From Clytia hemisphaerica (lineage: Eukaryota; Cnidaria; Hydrozoa; Leptothecata; Clytiidae), in NCBI GenBank assembly GCA_902728285.1, contig CACVBU010000362.1, positions 423,156-487,155 of the forward strand: a stretch of 64,000 bases of DNA, in the 5' to 3' direction. The notes beneath the pieces were generated by a model. The model did no database searches and was not told where the DNA came from. It was given only the letters and a program-made list of their open reading frames with translations. Numbering within the stretch: position 1 is the stretch's first letter; every line of letters begins with the position of its first letter. Positions 12,601 to 27,600 of this stretch are shown here, in pieces. The position numbers and the translations under genes are program-made.

Positions 12601-15600
12601 GCTGAAAATATTTGGGTGGTCTCAAGTAGTTTTATAATTTCTTAGTTCATCAGATTTGATTTTAGTGTCTTTTATGAAAGAACTCCAAAGTAAAAGTTAA
12701 TCTGAAAATATTTTTGTTGCGTTTTTCCTTTGACTCCCAAGTTAGTTTCTCCGAAAGTCAGTTCTTTTCGGCTGTTTTGTTTTGATTTTTCTCCCGCCGC
12801 TTACCCAGTCCCCCAAAAGTCAACGCGGTCATATTTCCAGACTAGAGAAATATGAAATATCGCAAATATCTCGATGCTCTCGACCAATCAAAACGCTGAT
12901 ATTTTTTTGGGTCGGCAATAAATTACATATGTTTAACTTTCCATTTGCCTATGACCTACATTAGGGGTAGAAACCAATCAAGTAGTCAGACGGCTTAGAA
13001 GTAAGTTTGAGTCGTTAGATATAAGTTTGGCATGAAATTATGGCTAATCCTCGAATAAGAAGTTTTGGGGAAAATTTGTCCCGATAACTACAGTATTAGT
13101 ATAAATAAGTGAGGATCGCCTACAACCATAACTGCTGGGAGGGAGGGAGGTAAAATATTTCATCCTGTTAGCTTTCAGTTAGAGCGTCGACTTGAACAGG
13201 GAGATGTGATGGCCATTTTGAACATGACGTCACATGGCCATTAGCAAAGTAGACTCAGTTGGCGGAGGGCGGCCATCCAGCCATTTGAATACTGTATATA
13301 GCGCTTATCAAATAAAAGTTAAACCGCAATTTAACCTGTGTTAAATCCAAAATATATTAATATGTCTATTATATACATTTATGAAAAATATATAAAAAAA
13401 ATCATAAAATCTGAAAATAAGAAATTTTACCTTAACTTTTTCCAAAACACCCAAAGTCCCACCTAAAGAAATTAACTCCCACCTTAACTTGTTTCTCCCA
13501 CCTAAAACCTGGAAAACCCCAAATCCCACCTGAAAATTTTCGACCCAAATCAGCAAAACCCCCCCCCCCCCAGAATAGTGGGTGCACACTATGCGTAAGT
13601 ATTTTCCAAAGTCGAAAAATGACAATTTTAAATTTCTAATCGGTTCTTTCGATAGAATTTTATTGTTTTCTTGGTAAAAGTCAAGATATTGTACAACTTG
13701 AATATCTGGAAAGGAGTTCAACAAAATGATTTGGAGGCTTAGTTCTGGACCACAGGCAAAACATCTCCAACCATTTGATTCTATCTCTGATTCTTTGGTG
13801 TTACTTTATCACTTCAATGCAAGGGTATCTTATATTTTTCCCAAGCTGTGCTTGCGTTTTCTACATCGTCATCGAAAAGAATTTTACTTGTATTTCTTTG
13901 TTAACATTCTTCTCAAAAGCTAACCGTTCCACTAAGGGTTGAAAGGCTTATTGACACGTAACCTACTAGAAGCGACAGTTTTTTTCTACGAATTTGCGTC
14001 AGATCAGAGCACTTGAAAGGCTCTAATCATAGTGTACCTCGCTAAGAAACGGAATGAAAAATCCCAGTTTTTGGTGAAGTACTCGCTAACAGATAGGCTG
14101 TTACTACCGTTAATATTACGTACCTGCGTAGAGAAAGGTCCGAACGCGTTATCGAAGACGTACATCTTTTCACGTGAACGGTTGACACGTAAAACGTTCA
14201 TGTCATCATTCTCCGTAGGGTCCAATAGACAAACCATCTGTGAATTTATTTAAAAGGAGAGAGAGTTTTGGTTAGGTTAACACTGACCTTTATATACCCT
14301 GGACCAAGTTTTTCAATCACAGCCAAGCAAAATCTTGCTCAGATTTTTTTGAAAAGTGGTACCCTAATGGCCGCAATACTCAATAAAAATGCAATCAACG
14401 CAATGAAAATGCATCAAGAGCGCTAGATATACTTTCCCTCGAAAACTTTTGATAGTGTAGCGCCGTTAGACGTTAATTTTTAACACTGCGATGGCTTCTT
14501 TTCGGGTACCGATTCAAAAAAAACCTCGATCAAAGATGGCAGATATAGCTTGGTCCAGGGATATATAAAGGTCAGTGAAGTTAACAAATAACACACACAA
14601 AGACATTGAAAGCATGAAAATTCGACATATTGTCATTTTGTCAAGGATTAAATACTCTTCAACTATATCATCCTGAATTTGCGTTCTTTACAAATAAATG
14701 GATCAACAACCGAAGGGTTAAATATAACAAAAGAGTCAGGGAGAAGAATATATATCTTGAGTTAGAAGAACTTTCACTTAACCCAAGAGGTAACATCCGT
14801 GTCTCAGACATTTTTACGCATATCTCTGAATGTCTGTGCGGTGGAGCGTACCTATTTTCAGCATCCAATCTAGCTCAACTTAAGTGACGTTACATTTAAC
14901 ACATCAATGCAATGGTATCTTTCATTAAAAAAAAGAGCGGAAAAACTGAGACACAGAATCTCGATAACCGAAACTGACCGACACGCACGGCAAGTTTTTT
15001 CAAAATATGAAAAACGCCCGTGGGTGGGGTGGTGCAGGCTAGACTGAATAATGACTTACATTGTCTTCAACTGCGGTGATGATTTCACTGTATCCATTGT
15101 CCACTTCATTGACGCTGATTGGTCGAATGCGAACCACCACCTGCAGTTGTCATGGAAACAAAAGACACAACTTTAAATTATGGGCAGAGCCTTTATTAAA
15201 GAGTTACTGGGAGAAAACGTCAACCATGATTCGAGTGGCTATATACACGATTAAAACAACTCTAAAGTTCCTATCAAATGCTTCCAGCAGTGGGAGGACA
15301 CTCAAGGTCAAGGTTAGCGATATACCGTACGATAAAGGTCCTTAAGGGTATGTTTTTTATTTCGAAATGAGCAAAAATGAGAAGAAGTGCATTGTAATGG
15401 TGTAAAAGTGAGAAGAATTAACTTTTGGTTGCAAATACTTTGGAAAATCTTTTCTTGTCTTAAAATCGACAAAAGTTTTCAAGAAAATGCACCGTTAGAG
15501 TGGATTTTTGTTCAAATTTATCCAATTTAGAGACCCTAATTTTCATCCGATCAAATCTTCCGCACCGGAGTCCGGGGCAAGTCGTGTAGGGGATTCCCTT

Positions 15601-18600
15601 ACTATCTAGTATCCAGTCAAAGAAGCGGGTAGGTAACTTCCACCTTCATCTGACCATAGGATCATTGAAAAGTTTATCCAATCATAGTTGGTCTCTTAAA
15701 CGCGCAAGGGTTATACATCATTAAAAATATTCCTACAATAAGTTTCATTTTTATTTTTTTGCAACATAAACAGATCAAGCACTTTCAGCGTAGAGAAGAA
15801 TTAGAATCGTGTAAGAATACCCTTAGGTAATACTTGGCTGATAAGGTATTTTTCTAAACCATTTATTTCCCATCTAAAACGCGTGACCCGCGTGGTTTTC
15901 ATCCAAACGCCAGATTTCGCAAAATATGAAGCTTAGAAACAAAGAAAGCGCTCGATTCAATCCGTCATTCTAAATGCGGCGCAAATGTTAAGGCCTCACT
16001 TTTTTTTCGCTTGGAAAAGGTTGAAGATTCCTCTCTAGCCATTCGGGTTTTAAACTCGATGGTCACTACAAAATGGAAAAGAACTGACGGTAAACTAGTG
16101 AGTAGTAAGCTCTAGTTTAGACGGCCCACTTTTTGCCCTGTCTATTCTAATTGTGAAATAAAGTGGATATAAAGTGGGCTGTCTAAAGTCAATCCATAGC
16201 CCTCTTTTGACGTCAATGCAATGTCTTTTTTCAAACTTTTCCGAGCAAACTACCAACTTTGTGCTCTCTTTCTGTCTAATCTAACAATTAGAATAGGCAG
16301 GGCAGAAAGTCGGCCGTCTAAACTGGAGCTATAGGTTCCAAGAAATGTTTGCAGACCCATTTTTTTGCGGATATTTTATTTAACGAACACTTGCCATACC
16401 TTTAAATGTTTATTTTCAGTTTTACGATTAACTACGCGTCCAAGTAAAACTTTTGCCGAAACGACATCGGCGAACCGGACAGTTTTCGTCAAATTATTAT
16501 CCTCCATTGGAAAAGACATTGGAAGGTTTGATGATGTTGTTGCTGTTACCAAGACTCTCCATAAAGTTTGAAGTTTTTTATTCCAGTTAATATTTCCAAT
16601 ATTTTCTTTAACTAACAGCTCACAGTGACAACTCTCCTGTTAACACAGCCCCTGAATTCTTTTTCATAATTTTTCATTTCTTTACAATGTTTCTTTTCGT
16701 AAAAGACCAATCTGTCCCTCTATTCCAGACTTCTTCTCACTTTGTTTAAAAGACGAAAATTTAGCTGTTATCCACTTTTTCAATCAAATTAGTTTTTCCT
16801 TTGAATATAAAAAGAAAAACAGAATTAAAAAATCTTCCTTGATGAAGTGAGTGTATATAGAATAGACACACAGACAAACAGAACATCGCATACACGTTTT
16901 TTATAAGAACATCTAATTTTTTTGAAGCATTCGGAGGTTCGTAACTTTTTGAGTTCAAGCCTAGAAAAGTTCTTAACATGTTTACATTTTGTGAGTATTT
17001 TGGTCCATTTTCCCAAGAAATAAGGGGTTTTAGAGTCCACGTAACCTTAAAATGTTCTAAACTTGTTCTTGATAATTTGGTCATTGAAACCTTATGTTCT
17101 TAAAGTTTGTTCTTACAAAAATACCATAAAGAGTAAAAAATGCGAGTAAAAAAGAACAAGGCTTTCTTAATCTTTCCAAGAATGATCATCTCATTAAACT
17201 ATCAAAAATCTTTCCTTTTGAATGAAAAATTCCATTCGCATAAAAAAATAACTTTCTCGAGACTCCTGGACCAATCAAAAGACAAGAAAACTGCGACATC
17301 TTTGGCCTGGCGATCAAAACTTTTTACTGAGTCCAATGTCAAACGAATTCAAAAATTAAGATTCAGTAAACTGCTTTTCATCACCAGGGCTTCGGAAAAG
17401 GTGGCTAAAAAACGATCACCACCTGATTTCAGTTAAAGGGATAATCAGATGGTTTGAAATATTTAGATTACAGAAACCTTCTGTGGTCCTTAGTAAAACC
17501 TCAAAGTATTTTTTTGTAACAATTTTCCAAAATTAAGATATCAAAATTTGAAATTTTTGAAAATGGGTTCTTACACGGTTCTTACGTTGAAATTCTATTG
17601 TTTTCATTCTAAAAGCCAAAAACTTCTAACTTAAATATCCCGACTTTGGAAAATAGTTAGGCAAAAATATAGATTTTGCTCAGGACAATAGAAAGATCCC
17701 ACACGCCAAATATTACAAACCATCTGATTCTCCCTATGTAATGAAAATGAAAAAATGAAACATCCTATTTTTACAACAAATATATTCCCAGGCTGACTGA
17801 TCAGAGATTTCCCGTGGAAGTGTACCCAATTTTGAGGTCGACTTGTCTGGAAGGCAATTTTCCTGGGGGTAATTGTCCTGGGGGTAATTGTCCTGGGGGC
17901 AATTGTCCGGCAGCAATTGTCCTGTCACCGAACTGTTGAATACAAAATGGCGGACTAGTTAGCTCTTAAACTAGACACACTTCCTCTTCTATGGGACAAA
18001 CCAGTCAAGTAGTTAGAGTTCAATGTGGGTTTTACACGAAAACATTTCAAAGCAGAAGTGAGTTTCCATAGTAACAAAACAACAAACTTTTAACACTTTC
18101 GATATTTTGTGCGAGAGAGGTGTGAAGTGAAATGATAAACTCTTGTTATTATTATTAATATTCTCTCAAGGATTCAAGTTTTCGGAATTCATCCTCTTAT
18201 GCCTAATATCTATCTCACATCTAGTCAGTCCACGCCACTAACCCCGAACGAGAAGATTTTCCAAATTGAAAAGAATGTTTCCGTGAAAACTTGCTTGATT
18301 AAGTTTCGTTAAATATAACCTCATTTTCCCGCTTTTCAGTGCTTGCAGATCTGAGTTTCAAAAGAGATTTGACAATTAAGTAAGATACAGTAGCCCTGGT
18401 GGAATCTTTTTTCCTTGCTGTAAACCCTTAAAATTCAATGCTTTATAACATAAACTGGAGGGAAACATCTTTGCGCGACATTCAGTAAATTTTCAACTTT
18501 CCGATGAGGAAGAAATTTTCAAAAGGGGAAGAAAAATTCTGAAAAATTCCGAAAAATTCAAGCTAATTCTACACGTTCGGGAATCCGAGTTTTAAGCCTA

Positions 18601-21600
18601 AAAATGTTCTTAACATGTTCTTATTTTAAGGAATTGGCTTTATTAAAACCTTAAAATATTTTAACTTGATCTTAATATTCTAGCCATGGAAGCCCTATAT
18701 GTTCTTCCAAAGAACAAACGTGTACCTCGAAAAGTACCTCGTCCGAAAAAAAATGTATTGTCAAGCTATATGTATAAACATTGAAAGACTCTTTTTCAAC
18801 AAAATCAGCTGTGTCGTGACCGTGAGAAAAATCTAACCAAAATTCGACTGCAAAAGGAACAAAATAGAAAAGAAAAAGCTGTCATGCGTGGGAAGCTTCC
18901 TTTGCATAACTTCTTCAAAAAAAAATTCTTTCTTACATGATTCGAAAAGAAGAATTTTTCATCAAAAATGCAATTCTAATAGAGGTACACATTTCGTTAT
19001 AAGAACAAACTATATAAGAACACAAGGCTTCGATGACCTAAACATTAACAAGTTAAGAACATCTTTAATGCTTTATGGTCTTTAAAACACCCAATTTCTT
19101 AGAAAAATCGGCAAAAATAAAGTTTTCACCGAGTCAGTGAGACAGGACTGTTACACGTTTTTTATAAGGAACATCGAATCCTCTGGATGTTCTTAACATG
19201 TTCTTATCTTCGCCATAATGTGAGTACTTTTGTCCATTTTCTTAAGAAATCGGGTTATTAAAGCCTTAAAATAGTCTAACTTGATCTTAATATTCTGGCC
19301 ATCGAAGTCTTATATTCTTCCAAAAAAAACGTGTACATCTTCCGAAAAAAATTGCATTGTCAAGCTATATGTATAAACATTGAAAGATACTCTTTTTCAA
19401 CAAAATCATGCCTTTACCGTGAGAAAAATCTAACCAAAATTTGACTGTACAGGGAACAAAATAGAAAAGAAAAAGCTGTCATGCGTGGGAAGCTTCCTTT
19501 GCATAACTTCTTCAAAAAAAAATTCTTTCTTACATGATTCGAAAAGAAGAATTTTTCATCAAAAATGCAATTCTAATAGAGGTACACATTTCGTTATAAG
19601 AGCAAACTATATAAGCACACAAGGCTTCGATGACCTAAACATTAACAAGTTAAGAACATCTTTAAAACACCCAATTTCTTAGAATATTTGACAAAAATAC
19701 GCGTTTTTCTTATAAAAACAAACTATATAAGAACATAAGGCTTCGGTGGCCAAAATGTTAAGAAAATAAGGACATTTAAGGTTTGCAGGCTCGCTAAACA
19801 CCCAATTTCTTAGAGGAATAACATAAAGGAAATACATGTAAAGAAAACTTTCAGGCTTGAAACTGAAAAAGTTAAGAGCATCCGAAGGCTTCAAAAATTT
19901 TGAATGTTTTTATGAAAAAAAATGTGTACTCACAAAATGGTGAAAATAAGAACATGTTAAGAGTATTTTCAGGCTTAAATCTGAAAACTAAAAAGGTTAA
20001 GAACAACCGAAGGCCTCCAAAATATTGGTTTTCCACACTCCATTGAAATGAAATAATTGGCATATCTAATCACCAAACAAAAAAGCAAGAAAGAGAGGCA
20101 GAAATCCATAGCATAAAATCATTTTAACATATCCAAGTTAAGCTTACAGACAAACAAAATAAAAGGCAAAACAAAATTCTCACAACAAAATCTCACATCT
20201 TTGTACAGACTTTTTCACCTGCTTTTGAAGGGACCTTTATCTGATGAGGTGAAATATCCTTTTTTAGTTTTTTTTATCGCGAATTATAGCTTTGATGTCG
20301 TTTAATTATATGAGCTTTTCGCATATTTTCAAAATTAATTTTAGTTTCCTTATCATAATTTACACGTTTGTTCTTGTGAGCAACCAGTTTATAAGAACAT
20401 TTACACTGAAATGCCGGGGAAAAAAAGAATATGGCCGGAGAATTGAAGAGATAAGTCAAATTTGCTTAAGATTATCTTAACTTTAAATACACCTTTTCGA
20501 CCGTAGCCGCCAATTGCCGCACGGGCATTATTTGTCCGCTTTATCCTTCTAAAACCGTTCCAGTCCTTTTTTCGCACCTATAGACAATAGAAAAATGTGT
20601 CAAAAAAAGATTGGATCGAGTTTAGTGGGATAAAGTGGAATACGGTCGAAAAGGTGTACCTTATCAGGGAAAACTTCGTCGGGGAAAATTTTCGTCGGGG
20701 AAAAATATCACATGGCCGAAATTTCGTCACTTTTCCCCGACGAAGTTTTCCCCGATAAGGTATTAGAGCAGATTTTTTTTGGGTCCAATTAAAACAATTT
20801 AAGGCTCTAAATTGTCAAAAATTAAGCACATCCATACTCGGCCCGAACCAAGACGTTCTAATAAAAATTGGAAACATGTACCATTTTTCACCTTTGCGTT
20901 AGCCTCATTAGCCCTCTTCCAAAAAAAATCACTCCAACAAAATCCAATTTTCAAAACACACTCTTGAATAATTTTCAATAATTTTCGATGATAACATTTT
21001 TCATTTTTGGACAAATTCAAAATTTTGAGTGCAAATTGAAACTTCAGCGTTTACATTTATCATAGGTTTTCCACAGATTCAAAATGTCATCAGAGTCAAT
21101 ACCATTTCCACAAAATCTGTCACAAAACCGGGACTTTAATAAATCATTTAAGAATAGCTCAGCATGGAATTACAATTCTTGAAATAAGAAAACAATTCAT
21201 TACCCATTATGAACGGTCTTATCTGAAACTCATAAATCGAGGCCAATCATTTTTTACTCCAAATAGAAAATTAAAAGAGCAGCAAACAGCGTAGAGTTGA
21301 ATTTGTTTTGTAAATCACCAAGGAAACGGACATTTCTCCAAAACCAAACAGAAGCCACTGGATAAAAAGTTGACTATAAAACGGTAAAAAGATCAAAAAG
21401 AAACATCGATTCACACCAAAGACTTCGTACTTAGTACAAAATTGTGCTTGATGCCTCTCTGCTTGATGCTCAGCAATAAAAGAAAGGATCAAGAGTAAGT
21501 GGGGCAATCCAGGAAGAAAGAGTGGCGCCCTCCCCTACCTTCGGGTAGACAGCTATTGAAAGAGGAGCCTTTGGTTCGCCTGTTCTACTCTCTCTGATTT

Positions 21601-24600
21601 CTTTATCATCAAGGACCGAAAGTCTCGTATCGTAACCAAAAATTTAAACCTAAGCTCAAAATTCTTTATAACAAAAATACAGTAGACTCAAGCTTATTCG
21701 ATTTCTCCATTATTTAAACTAATTCCCAGTCCCCCGTCAACCAAATCCGATTGTGAAACACTTTCTATAATTCGAACCTGTCTGCAATTCGAACAAATTG
21801 AACGTGGAATTACAGAGAATTACAATCTACAATACATAGTATGTATGAAAAAGATTAATAAAAACTTCAAGTTTTGACTCCATCAAAAGCAAAAAACAAA
21901 CAAGATATCTCTCAAATGGTAGTTTCGGATAAGAAGATTTTAAATCCAAAATTTTTCTACTCAAGTGAAATCACTTAAACAAGTAATTGAGAAAATAGGA
22001 CATAAATTGAGAAATCTCTCACGTTTCCTGACTGTGCCAGAGTAATGGAGTGAGAATGTTCATTCATTATATCACTTCATAACTTTATAACTTGTTTTAT
22101 AAATTAATCGGTGTGTAGCCTAGCAGACTGTTCTCCTTATAAATCTCTTTCTCTTTCTCCAAAACAGCAAAATAATTTTCTAAACCGAATCACTAAATAG
22201 AATATGGTTGACCACATTTGTTGAGGACCAAAATCCAGCAAGTATGTACCTCTTTTTTTCTTTTGGTCTAGAACAATTTGTTTTCCAGTTTTTTTAATTG
22301 TCAATCTCGAATAAAAGACTAACCATCGAATGACAGAAAATTTGTCCCCCACCCGGTAGTTAGGGAACAATTCCTAAAATCCAATAATTAGAATAAGTCA
22401 TAGAATAGTCGAACATGCCCAACGCACTGGGCTCAACTTTAGTAGCTTCAAGTTATTTATAGGCCGATTCTCACAAAACAAACCAAAAAGTAGTGCCCTG
22501 GCCTAAAGCAAAAAATCTAAATTTTTGAAAAAATAAAAAAATACCACCAGCCCAGATATTAAACAAAGGAACAAGCGTGCCAAATTTCAGTTCTATCCAG
22601 CCATTATTGAAGTTTCCAGGCTGCCCATAGCATAGGCGAAAAACTCACCCCTAGGCTTAAAGTTTACAAAAAATGAAAAAAAACACATGATCTGAAGTCT
22701 CCAGGCTAGAAACCAAGAAAACAGATGAACTAGGAGAACCGTCTGACTATTGAGGGACGTACGTATGAAATTCCCGCACCGGTACATGCTAAAAATACAT
22801 ACAATAAGCTACAAGCGGAGCATGAAATGCAGTGCACCCCGGCAAAAGTGTGTCACTTATTGGACCGACCTCTAACAGTTTTATTCACCAATAATTTCAA
22901 AACAATCAAAAACAAAAAACCACGAAAAGAAGAGAGTAATCTCGAAAAAACTTTTTCAAAAAATGATAAAAGAATGTCTCTTCAGCTTTTAGAAACTAAA
23001 AATATATTGGTTATGTAAAAGATAAAACATGAATTTATTTAATCGAGGAAAGGGGCCTAAGGGGACTTATCTTTGACAATAAGGCGACTGAAGTGCAGTG
23101 GTAGAGCATCCGACTACGGAGTGCAAGGTTAAGTGGAGCAATCCAGGGAGAAACAGTGTCACCCTCCCCTACAATTGGGTAGATAGCTATCGAAAGAGGA
23201 GCCTTCGGTTCGCCTCCGACTGCAGTTGCAAATTTACTGACTTACTAACGATAAGGTATCAAACTGAAGATGTAATTTCTACTATTCGAACTAATTCTCA
23301 GCTCCCGTTGTAGCGAAAAACCTCGTAAAATACTTTCTATAACTCGAATCTTTCTGTAATTCGAACAACTCAGATTTCCCTTGCACAAGTCAATTGTGCT
23401 AATGTCGTCTTAATTTTCGTAGGAAAGTCAGGCCTTATTTCTTTGTCCAGTATAAAAATCCCGAAAACGGGGTAGTTGTTTTCTACTAAATCGCAATCAT
23501 GCAAAAAATTTCTTACCGTCAGTGTGTCTTCCTTTTCTTTCATTTTCGATTTTCTTCTTCGTGTATTATCTCGTCCATTTGTGCCTCGTTTACCCTCAAT
23601 TCTGTAAAATAGAAACAGAGAAATAAAGTTGACTAATCGAGTAAAATCAACAATTTTTGTTCATTTTGGCCTCGTTTACCCTCGATTCTGTAAAATAGAC
23701 ACAGAGAAATAAAGTTGACTAATCGAGTAAAATCAACAATTTATGTCCATTTTGGCCTCGTTTACCCTCGATTCTGTAAAATAGACACAGAGAAATGCAG
23801 ATGGCTTATCAAGTAAAATCAACAATTATTGTCCATTTGGGCATCATTTACCCTCAATTCTGTAAAATAGAAACAGAGAAATAAAGCTGTCTTATCAAGT
23901 AAAATCAACGATTTGTGTCCTCAATTCCTAAGATAAACACAGTGAAATGAAATCAACTAATTGGGTCAAAAGCCAAGACTTCTCGTCCAAAAATAAAGTC
24001 CCCAAAACAAAAAATAGATCACGTATGGCCTTTGAAGAGGTCAAGATTTCCGTGTAAATATAATCCACATGCATAGAGTCCCCATAGAGTTTATTCAAAA
24101 TACTAGTTTGAGTAAAGAAAAACACTTCACAAATTGATCAACTCTGCCTTAGGGTAATATCCTTATAAAAATGTCCACTTTAAGTAAGTCATATAAATCC
24201 TTTCACAAAGTGATTACTCTAAAAATCTCTACAAAATATAATTGACATTCTAAGTAGGAAGATTATTACAACTTTTACGAACATATTCAATTGCATTATA
24301 ATCTAAAGACTCAGATATCACCGTCAATGGGTCCCTGGAAAATTCTCAGTCAGAATTCTGGAACAACAAGCCAAAAAGAGTAAAGCAAAAAATGCACTAG
24401 ATTAACAATATCTGATGCTCGGACTTAACCCTTTAAGTGCCACGGTCATTTTTTTTCTAAGCTTTTTAAAGAAAATCGCTAGTTCAAACTTTAAAAGGTT
24501 ACATCTCCGGATCTAGAAGGAGTTAAAAGCTCGTTTATAGTTTGTTGGAACAGAATCAAGTAAATCAGGGACAAATTTGAAGGTTCTTGGCTCACTCGTT

Positions 24601-27600
24601 GACCAAAAATGGCCAAATAACGTACAAAATCTTTAAAAAAGTGGATTTGTGTCAAATTTTTGCATTTTTTTTGACTTTTGATTATTTCTTTGCTTGACCA
24701 TGAAGCCTAATCCAATTCCTACGAGTTAGACCAAAAACTCAAACTGGGCATAAAGGAGGGCTTCGCCCTCCTACATAGCCCATGTTTGACATATACCTAC
24801 GACATTGGCACTTAAATGGTTAATAAAACTGGGATTAAACAACTGAATTGTTGGCTACACACTGCATGGAGAGATTGGGAAAAAATACAGAAATATAATA
24901 TATAAAAGCCGAAGAAATATCAGCCCAGGATGCATTCATGCCCATGTCCATGTCCATGTCCATGTCCATGTCCATGTCATTAATAAATGAATTCCTACAC
25001 GCTTTTTTAATGTGAAAACTTGAAGCTCAATTCTTGCAAAATCCTAAGACTAACTTAAGAACAACCCAACCTCAGATTAATGCGAATCGAGTTAAACAGA
25101 TTAAGAGCATCATAAAAAAATCAGAACAGCCAGAGTTTACTGATTCTTATGAAATTTAAGCGTTCTAAAACTCTACCTACAGTAGTCCTTGTGCTTTTTT
25201 CAAAAGAGCTCGTTCCCAACTTCCCCTTTTGTCCCGAATTTCCCCTTTTTATTTTAAGATGGTTGGATGTGTAAAATGTATTATGACTCTCCCCATCGAC
25301 ATAAACAACCGACGCACATTGCCTCAAGGGAGGGATACTTTAGACAAGATTAGTGTCGGGTATGTGCGAACCATAAGTCCCTTTTTTCACATTACAAACT
25401 GTAAAAGTAGCGTTGACTTTTATTAGCCTTTGTTGCTTCGAAATAAAGTACTACTAGACATTTGCTCCCTCGAATGTCTCTACACGCTTTTTTTTATAAG
25501 AATGGTGTAAATCCATTTCATCATAACGTTTTTGGGAAAATCATCCTAAAATATTCTTACAGCATTCTTAGGTTAGGATCATCCAAATTCAGACTAGATT
25601 TAACATTTAGTACATACGTCTCAAGCATAAAATGGCACTTTTGTAAAAGCAGTGAGCCTAACTTGGGCCTAATAATTGACAATTAAAATGGCATTCTTAG
25701 CTTTAGTAGCAAAATTCCATGATGGTGATATTCTTAGAATATTCTTAGTTCAACATGGACATTCTTATAAAGTGTATTCTTAGAAAAAAAAGCGTGTAAA
25801 AGGGGTGAAAAAAACATAAAAATAATTCAGTGAATGATAGGGTCCTAAGATTACGAAATATCAAAAATCGACTCCGTCACAAGTTCTCGTTATTTGGACC
25901 AAATTTTGTAACTTTTGGCTGGAAATTGGGAAATAAGTCTCTCACAGGGTCTTGAAAGCGTCAAAAAGTGGCAGGGTCAATTTTCGAACATTGGCTCAGA
26001 CATATCCATCACCTCGTAAACCTCGCACCCCTTCCTCACAGAAATTGCACTACTGGTAAAGACAAAATTACCATCTTAACGAACAAAAAAAATGAATGAA
26101 AGTACCAAAAAGATTAGAACAGCCGAGCCTCAGCCACAGCTGACTGGTTCTTTCAAAATTCAAGAATTCTGGTATTATTTGTTCCTTGTTCAAAAGAGCT
26201 CGCTTCCAGCTTCCCCGTTTGTCCCGAATTTCCCCTTTTTTTTTTTAAGATGACTAAATGTGCAAAAAGTCGAACTTTGGCTCGGACATATCCATCACCT
26301 CGTAAACCTAGCACCCCTCCTAACAGAAATTGCACCACTGGTAACAAAAAGACAAACTACCACCAAACGAACAAACATACTTACTCAAAGCTCAACAAAC
26401 AAAATCACGAAAAATCTTTCATTCAAGCTATAAAATGGAAGTCTTCTTCTTCTTACATTTCTTTCTTGTTCTTCAAACTTAATATTAATGAAAGAAAAAG
26501 TGCGAAAAAGTGAAGATTTTTCGTTCCTCGTTCTTCTCTTTAACAAGTAAAGACGTTGAAATCTTATGTGATATTTCTTTTCAATGAATTTCAAAAAATT
26601 CTGTCTGAAGCTTTCAATGTTAATGAAAAAACCTTCTTAAAGATAGTAATTTGTTAGTGACATTTTTTCTTTAAACAATTTTAGTAACAGCTCCGTACCT
26701 TGAAAAAATGAAAGATAGGGGCTAGACATTAAAACATTTCAACCTCCTACAGAGTGCTTATTGTGAGTGAAGGTTTATATTTTCCATCAGGAAAAAGAAC
26801 AACAACGAAGGAGAGAGAAAGAGAATCTAAGTTGATGAATCCAAGTCTGATAAGCAAAAAATTGATACACTTTTTTTATAAGCAACCAGGTTGCTAAGGC
26901 TTGAACCATCAAATTTCTACAATTTTTTCTTTGAATGTCGTAAAGTAAATCTAAGCATGGCAGACTATAGCCCTTGACCCAATAAACAGTGATTAAATCA
27001 CAAAAGAAACACAGGTTGACCGGTTCATATGCGCTTAACAATCCTTCAAGGTGAATCACGCAAGCTTTGGTATCTGATCTTGGACAACCTCATTTGGCAT
27101 TCGGCACAAAACAATCAATGATAAATCTTATATTAAGAACATTATGAGAACAAATGACAAATATTCTTATAAAGTGGATGAATAAGAACAATATGATGAA
27201 TAAAGTATTCTGTATTCCAAAATATTCTTTTAAAGATTTATTCAACGGTATATTTTTCGTTCATTTATTTTTCTCCTTTTACATAATCAATATTTAGCAA
27301 TATTCTTAAAATAGTATTAAAACCCTTTTTTGATTTGGGCGGGCAGGTCAAATGGGTAAATTATCATTCAGACTTGAATGTAAATCACTTCACATCAGAG
27401 AGATGGGGGAAAAGATGAACCTTCCTATAAACGGAACAGCCCCTAACCAGGACTATTTTCACTATCCTAGGATAGGGAAATCACTGCGCTTACATGACTT
27501 TGCCAACTCGTGCTCGCGATACATCGAGCTGTTGGTGTATAGTAACCATACTTGAACGACTATGGAAGATAGTGCATCCTCGCATGGTCGAACCTGACAA

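Larger units (their letters stand above)
18590..19690. repeat. Direct duplication of a ~597-bp block containing MITE copies
   Basis: The block AAAAAGCTGTCATGCGTGGG with its flanks occurs at about 18876 and 19473, and the nearby TCAAGCTATATGTATAAAC at about 18759 and 19357. Over about 270 bases the copies are nearly identical. Both contain the same TATAAGAAC-type MITE fragments. It lies within KIF19 intron 2. Confidence 0.85.
15141..23516. other. KIF19 intron 2 (8.4 kb)
   Basis: The largest KIF19 intron, rich in MITEs and the 597-bp duplication. Between the listed elements (15350-16100, 16331-16890, 17740-18560, 20763-21420, 21830-23080) I see AT-rich sequence without exons. 15340-15480 resembles a decayed GGGGGGGCACT element interior. 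Confidence 0.5.

Noticed and set aside
23573-23990. CRISPR-like regular repeat array
   Set aside because: The 86-bp units are contiguous tandem copies without unique spacers, in a eukaryotic intron.
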